Source: an uncultured Eubacteriales bacterium
GTDB lineage: Bacteria > Bacillota > Clostridia > Oscillospirales > Oscillospiraceae
Length of the DNA stretch: 8,245 bases
NCBI GenBank assembly: GCA_900553545.1
Contig: USDP01000069.1
Location: 1-8,245 of the forward strand
Reading direction: 5' to 3'
Shown here: piece by piece, positions 6,871-8,245 of the stretch
Layout: every line of letters begins with the position of its first letter
Position numbering within the stretch: position 1 is the first letter of the stretch
Made by a program: the position numbers and the translations under genes
Notes under the pieces: model-generated
Told to the model about the DNA's origin: nothing
The model's database searches: none
What the model saw: only the letters and a program-made list of their open reading frames with translations

Positions 6871-6886
6871 GTTTTTCCGGGAAAAC
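6871..6886. promoter_or_regulatory. Candidate operator palindrome GTTTTtCCGGgAAAAC
   Basis: A 16-base dyad with seven of eight base pairs symmetric ends one base before the -35 box of the wecB-like promoter. Its position fits a regulator site, but no regulator gene is in the window and a single copy was seen. Confidence 0.35.
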
Positions 6887-6887
6887 A

Positions 6888-6916
6888 TGGACAAATCCAC
6901 GCGCGTGTGGTATGAT
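6888..6916 (+). promoter_or_regulatory. Sigma-A-like promoter of the wecB-like / tmk operon
   Basis: TGGACA at 6888-6893 is followed after 17 bases by TATGAT at 6911-6916, preceded by TGG, which matches an extended -10 (TGn). Transcription would start near 6923, leaving about 25 bases before the ATG at 6949. Confidence 0.7.
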
Positions 6917-6948
6917 AGGGACATTCTAAACTGGCGGGGTATGCGCAG

Positions 6949-7668
6949 ATGAAACAGGATGTGCTGGGGCTGCAATTTGACAATGTTACGATGGACGAGG
7001 CGGTGGCGCGGGCAGAGGAGCTGCTTGAGGCGCCGGGCGCGTCGATCGTCGTCACGCCGAACGCCGAGATCGGCTATGAGGCGCTGCACGACGCGCAGTT
7101 CCGCGCGCTGCTGAACGGGGCGGATCTCGTCCTGCCGGACGGCGCGGGCGTCGTCCTCGCGGCGAAGCTGCGCAAAACGCCGCTGAAGCAGAAGGTCGCG
7201 GGCGTGGACTTTGCAGACCGGCTGCTCGGCGTGCTGGCCGAGACGGGAAAGACGCTGTACCTCCTCGGCGGCAAGCCGGGCATCGCGGAGCTGGCCGCAG
7301 AAAAAATGCGGGAAAAGCATCCGGGCCTCCAGATCTGCGGAACGGCGGACGGCTATTTCAAGGACGAGGGGCCGGTGATCGGGAAGATCAACGCGGCGAA
7401 GCCCGATGTGCTGTTCGTCTGCGTCGGCGCGCCGAAGCAGGAGATTTTCATGCATGCGCACAGGGACGAGCTGGACGTGCGGCTGATGGCGGGCCTCGGC
7501 GGTTCGCTGGATGCGTTCGCAGGCACGGTGAAGCGCGCGCCGAAGTGGATGATCCGCTGCAACCTCGAATGGCTCTACCGCCTGATCAAAGAGCCGAAGC
7601 GCTTCGGGCGGATGATGCGCCTGCCGAAGTATCTCTGGGCGGCGCTGACGGTGCGGAGTAAAGGATAA
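6949..7668 (+). CDS. WecB/TagA/CpsF family glycosyltransferase (GT26)
   Basis: A complete 239-residue GT26 enzyme. Family members transfer ManNAc, ManNAcA or a related sugar from UDP-sugar to undecaprenyl-linked GlcNAc at the inner membrane face; TagA does this in wall teichoic acid linkage-unit synthesis. Family landmarks are VVTPNAE (34-40), PDGAGVV (63-69), LLGGKPG (105-111), VCVGAPKQEIF (157-167) and GGSLDAFAGTVKRAPKW (184-200). T36 and D64 match in position the Thr and the proposed catalytic Asp (about residues 37 and 65) described for a thermophilic TagA. The basic C-terminal tail with NLEWLYRLIKEPKRFGR (205-221) is the part linked to membrane association in this family. The ATG at 6949 has GGCGGGG at 6933-6939 as a modest ribosome binding site. 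A minimal frame ATG CGC AGA TGA (6941-6952) overlaps the start by ATGA but lacks its own good site. It likely starts the wall polymer made with the csaB and O-antigen-ligase-like genes; tagA versus wecB specificity is undecided. Confidence 0.92.
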   Translation: MKQDVLGLQFDNVTMDEAVARAEELLEAPGASIVVTPNAEIGYEALHDAQFRALLNGADLVLPDGAGVVLAAKLRKTPLKQKVAGVDFADRLLGVLAETGKTLYLLGGKPGIAELAAEKMREKHPGLQICGTADGYFKDEGPVIGKINAAKPDVLFVCVGAPKQEIFMHAHRDELDVRLMAGLGGSLDAFAGTVKRAPKWMIRCNLEWLYRLIKEPKRFGRMMRLPKYLWAALTVRSKG

Positions 7669-7673
7669 CAGAA

Positions 7674-8245
7674 ATGGGAAAACTGATCGTATTTGAAGGA
7701 ACAGACGGAAGCGGCAAGTCCACACAGTTTGAATTGCTGGCCAAACGGCTCGAAGCGGAGCAGATCGGCTTTCAGCGGCTGCGCTTCCCACAGTATGAAG
7801 AGCCGTCGTCGGCGCTGATCCGGATGTATCTCGGCGGCGCGTTCGGCGACGACCCGGAGGCCGTGAACGCCTACGCCGCGTCGACGTTTTACGCGGTCGA
7901 CCGATATGCGTCCTATCAGTGCGTGTGGAAGGATTACTATCAGGGCGGCGGGTTCGTCGTGTCCGACCGGTACACGACGTCGAACGCTGTACATCAGGGC
8001 AGCAAAGTACCGGAAGGGGAGCGGGCGGAATTTTTCCGCTGGCTCTACGACCTTGAGTATGACCGGATGGGTCTGCCGCGGCCGGATCTGGTGGTGCTGC
8101 TGGATATGCCGGTGGAGCTGAGCGAGCAGCTGATGCGAAAGCGCGAGCAGAGCACCGGCACGCACGCCGACATCCATGAGCGCGACGAGGATTATCTGAA
8201 AAAGTGCCGCGATGTGGCGCTGCACGCGGCCAAGTATTACGGCTG
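7674..8245 (+). CDS. tmk: Thymidylate kinase (dTMP kinase), partial (3' end outside window)
   Basis: The first 190 codons are visible and the open frame runs off the right edge. The enzyme phosphorylates dTMP to dTDP with ATP in the cytoplasm, for DNA synthesis and, via dTDP being made into dTTP, for dTDP-sugar precursors. The P-loop is FEGTDGSGKSTQ (7-18), the dTMP-site region includes AVDRYAS (74-80), the DRY motif lies at 98-100 in SDRYTTSNAVHQ, and a LID-like segment with REQSTGTHADIHERDEDY spans 157-174. Comparable enzymes are about 210-240 residues long, so perhaps 20-50 residues are missing. The ATG lies 5 bases after the wecB-like stop, with AAAGGA at 7660-7665 as ribosome binding site, so both genes are probably co-transcribed. 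The stretch SSALIRMYLGGAFG (45-58) and the lack of a split make this a recognisable clostridial subtype; a general deoxynucleoside kinase is a less likely alternative. Confidence 0.93.
   Translation, partial: MGKLIVFEGTDGSGKSTQFELLAKRLEAEQIGFQRLRFPQYEEPSSALIRMYLGGAFGDDPEAVNAYAASTFYAVDRYASYQCVWKDYYQGGGFVVSDRYTTSNAVHQGSKVPEGERAEFFRWLYDLEYDRMGLPRPDLVVLLDMPVELSEQLMRKREQSTGTHADIHERDEDYLKKCRDVALHAAKYYG

Larger units (their letters stand above)
6744..6948. other. Intergenic region between the cysteine-rich gene and the wecB-like gene
   Basis: These 205 bases separate two divergent genes. From left to right they hold the ribosome binding site of the cysteine-rich gene (6751-6757), an imperfect hairpin (6775-6808), a short inverted repeat CATAA-N4-TTATG (6817-6830), a palindrome (6871-6886) and the wecB-like promoter (6888-6916). 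An open frame of 63 codons at 6761-6952 exists but begins upstream of the predicted transcript start and looks like chance. Confidence 0.7.

Noticed and set aside
6761..6952. A 63-codon plus-strand open frame ending in ATGA overlap with the wecB-like gene
   Set aside because: It starts upstream of the predicted transcript start near 6923, spans the promoter and palindromes, and has no recognisable product.
1..8245. A mobile element, genomic island boundary, CRISPR array or toxin-antitoxin/defence system
   Set aside because: No transposase, integrase, terminal repeats, spaced direct repeats or defence-family motifs were seen, and codon use looks uniform across the genes.

Overview
The window looks like chromosomal DNA of a GC-rich anaerobic Firmicute, most likely a clostridial gut-type lineage near Oscillospiraceae. 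This rests on the gene families present (a CsaB-type pyruvyl transferase, a TagA/WecB-type glycosyltransferase, a TuaH-like glycosyltransferase, DUF4330 and DUF3783 proteins), on strong GGAGG-type ribosome binding sites, and on AT-rich sigma-A-like promoters in otherwise GC-rich DNA. The genus cannot be read from the sequence. I see no mobile element, CRISPR array, tRNA or rRNA.

Layout. (1) Positions 1-2378, minus strand: an operon read as DUF4330 membrane-anchored protein, then an O-antigen-ligase/Wzy-like membrane protein, then a DUF3783 protein that runs off the left edge. The genes are 4 bases apart or overlap by ATGA. (2) Positions 2379-2486: a compact divergent promoter region with an unusual inverted repeat made of two facing TATAAT boxes. 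(3) Positions 2487-5843, plus strand: a glycosyltransferase fused to a polysaccharide pyruvyl transferase (CsaB type), followed with no gap by a TuaH-like glycosyltransferase. A hairpin at 5862-5895 ends this operon and probably serves both strands. (4) Positions 5898-6743, minus strand: a cysteine-rich protein (18 Cys in 281 residues) of unknown function. (5) Positions 6744-6948: an intergenic region with a good promoter, a palindrome next to it and a hairpin. (6) Positions 6949-8245, plus strand: a WecB/TagA/CpsF glycosyltransferase followed 5 bases later by thymidylate kinase, cut by the right edge.

Together, five of the eight genes fit one job: making and decorating a secondary cell-wall polysaccharide. 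The TagA-type enzyme would add a sugar to a lipid-linked precursor, the GT4 and TuaH-like enzymes would extend it, the CsaB domain would add pyruvate ketals (the groups that SLH-domain surface proteins bind in other Firmicutes), and the Wzy-like protein would polymerise or transfer the glycan outside the membrane. The order of these steps is inference. The most notable unexplained items are the cysteine-rich protein, the symmetric divergent promoter, and a duplicated motif in the long N-terminal extension of the Wzy-like protein. I did not find evidence of a clearly new multi-gene system.
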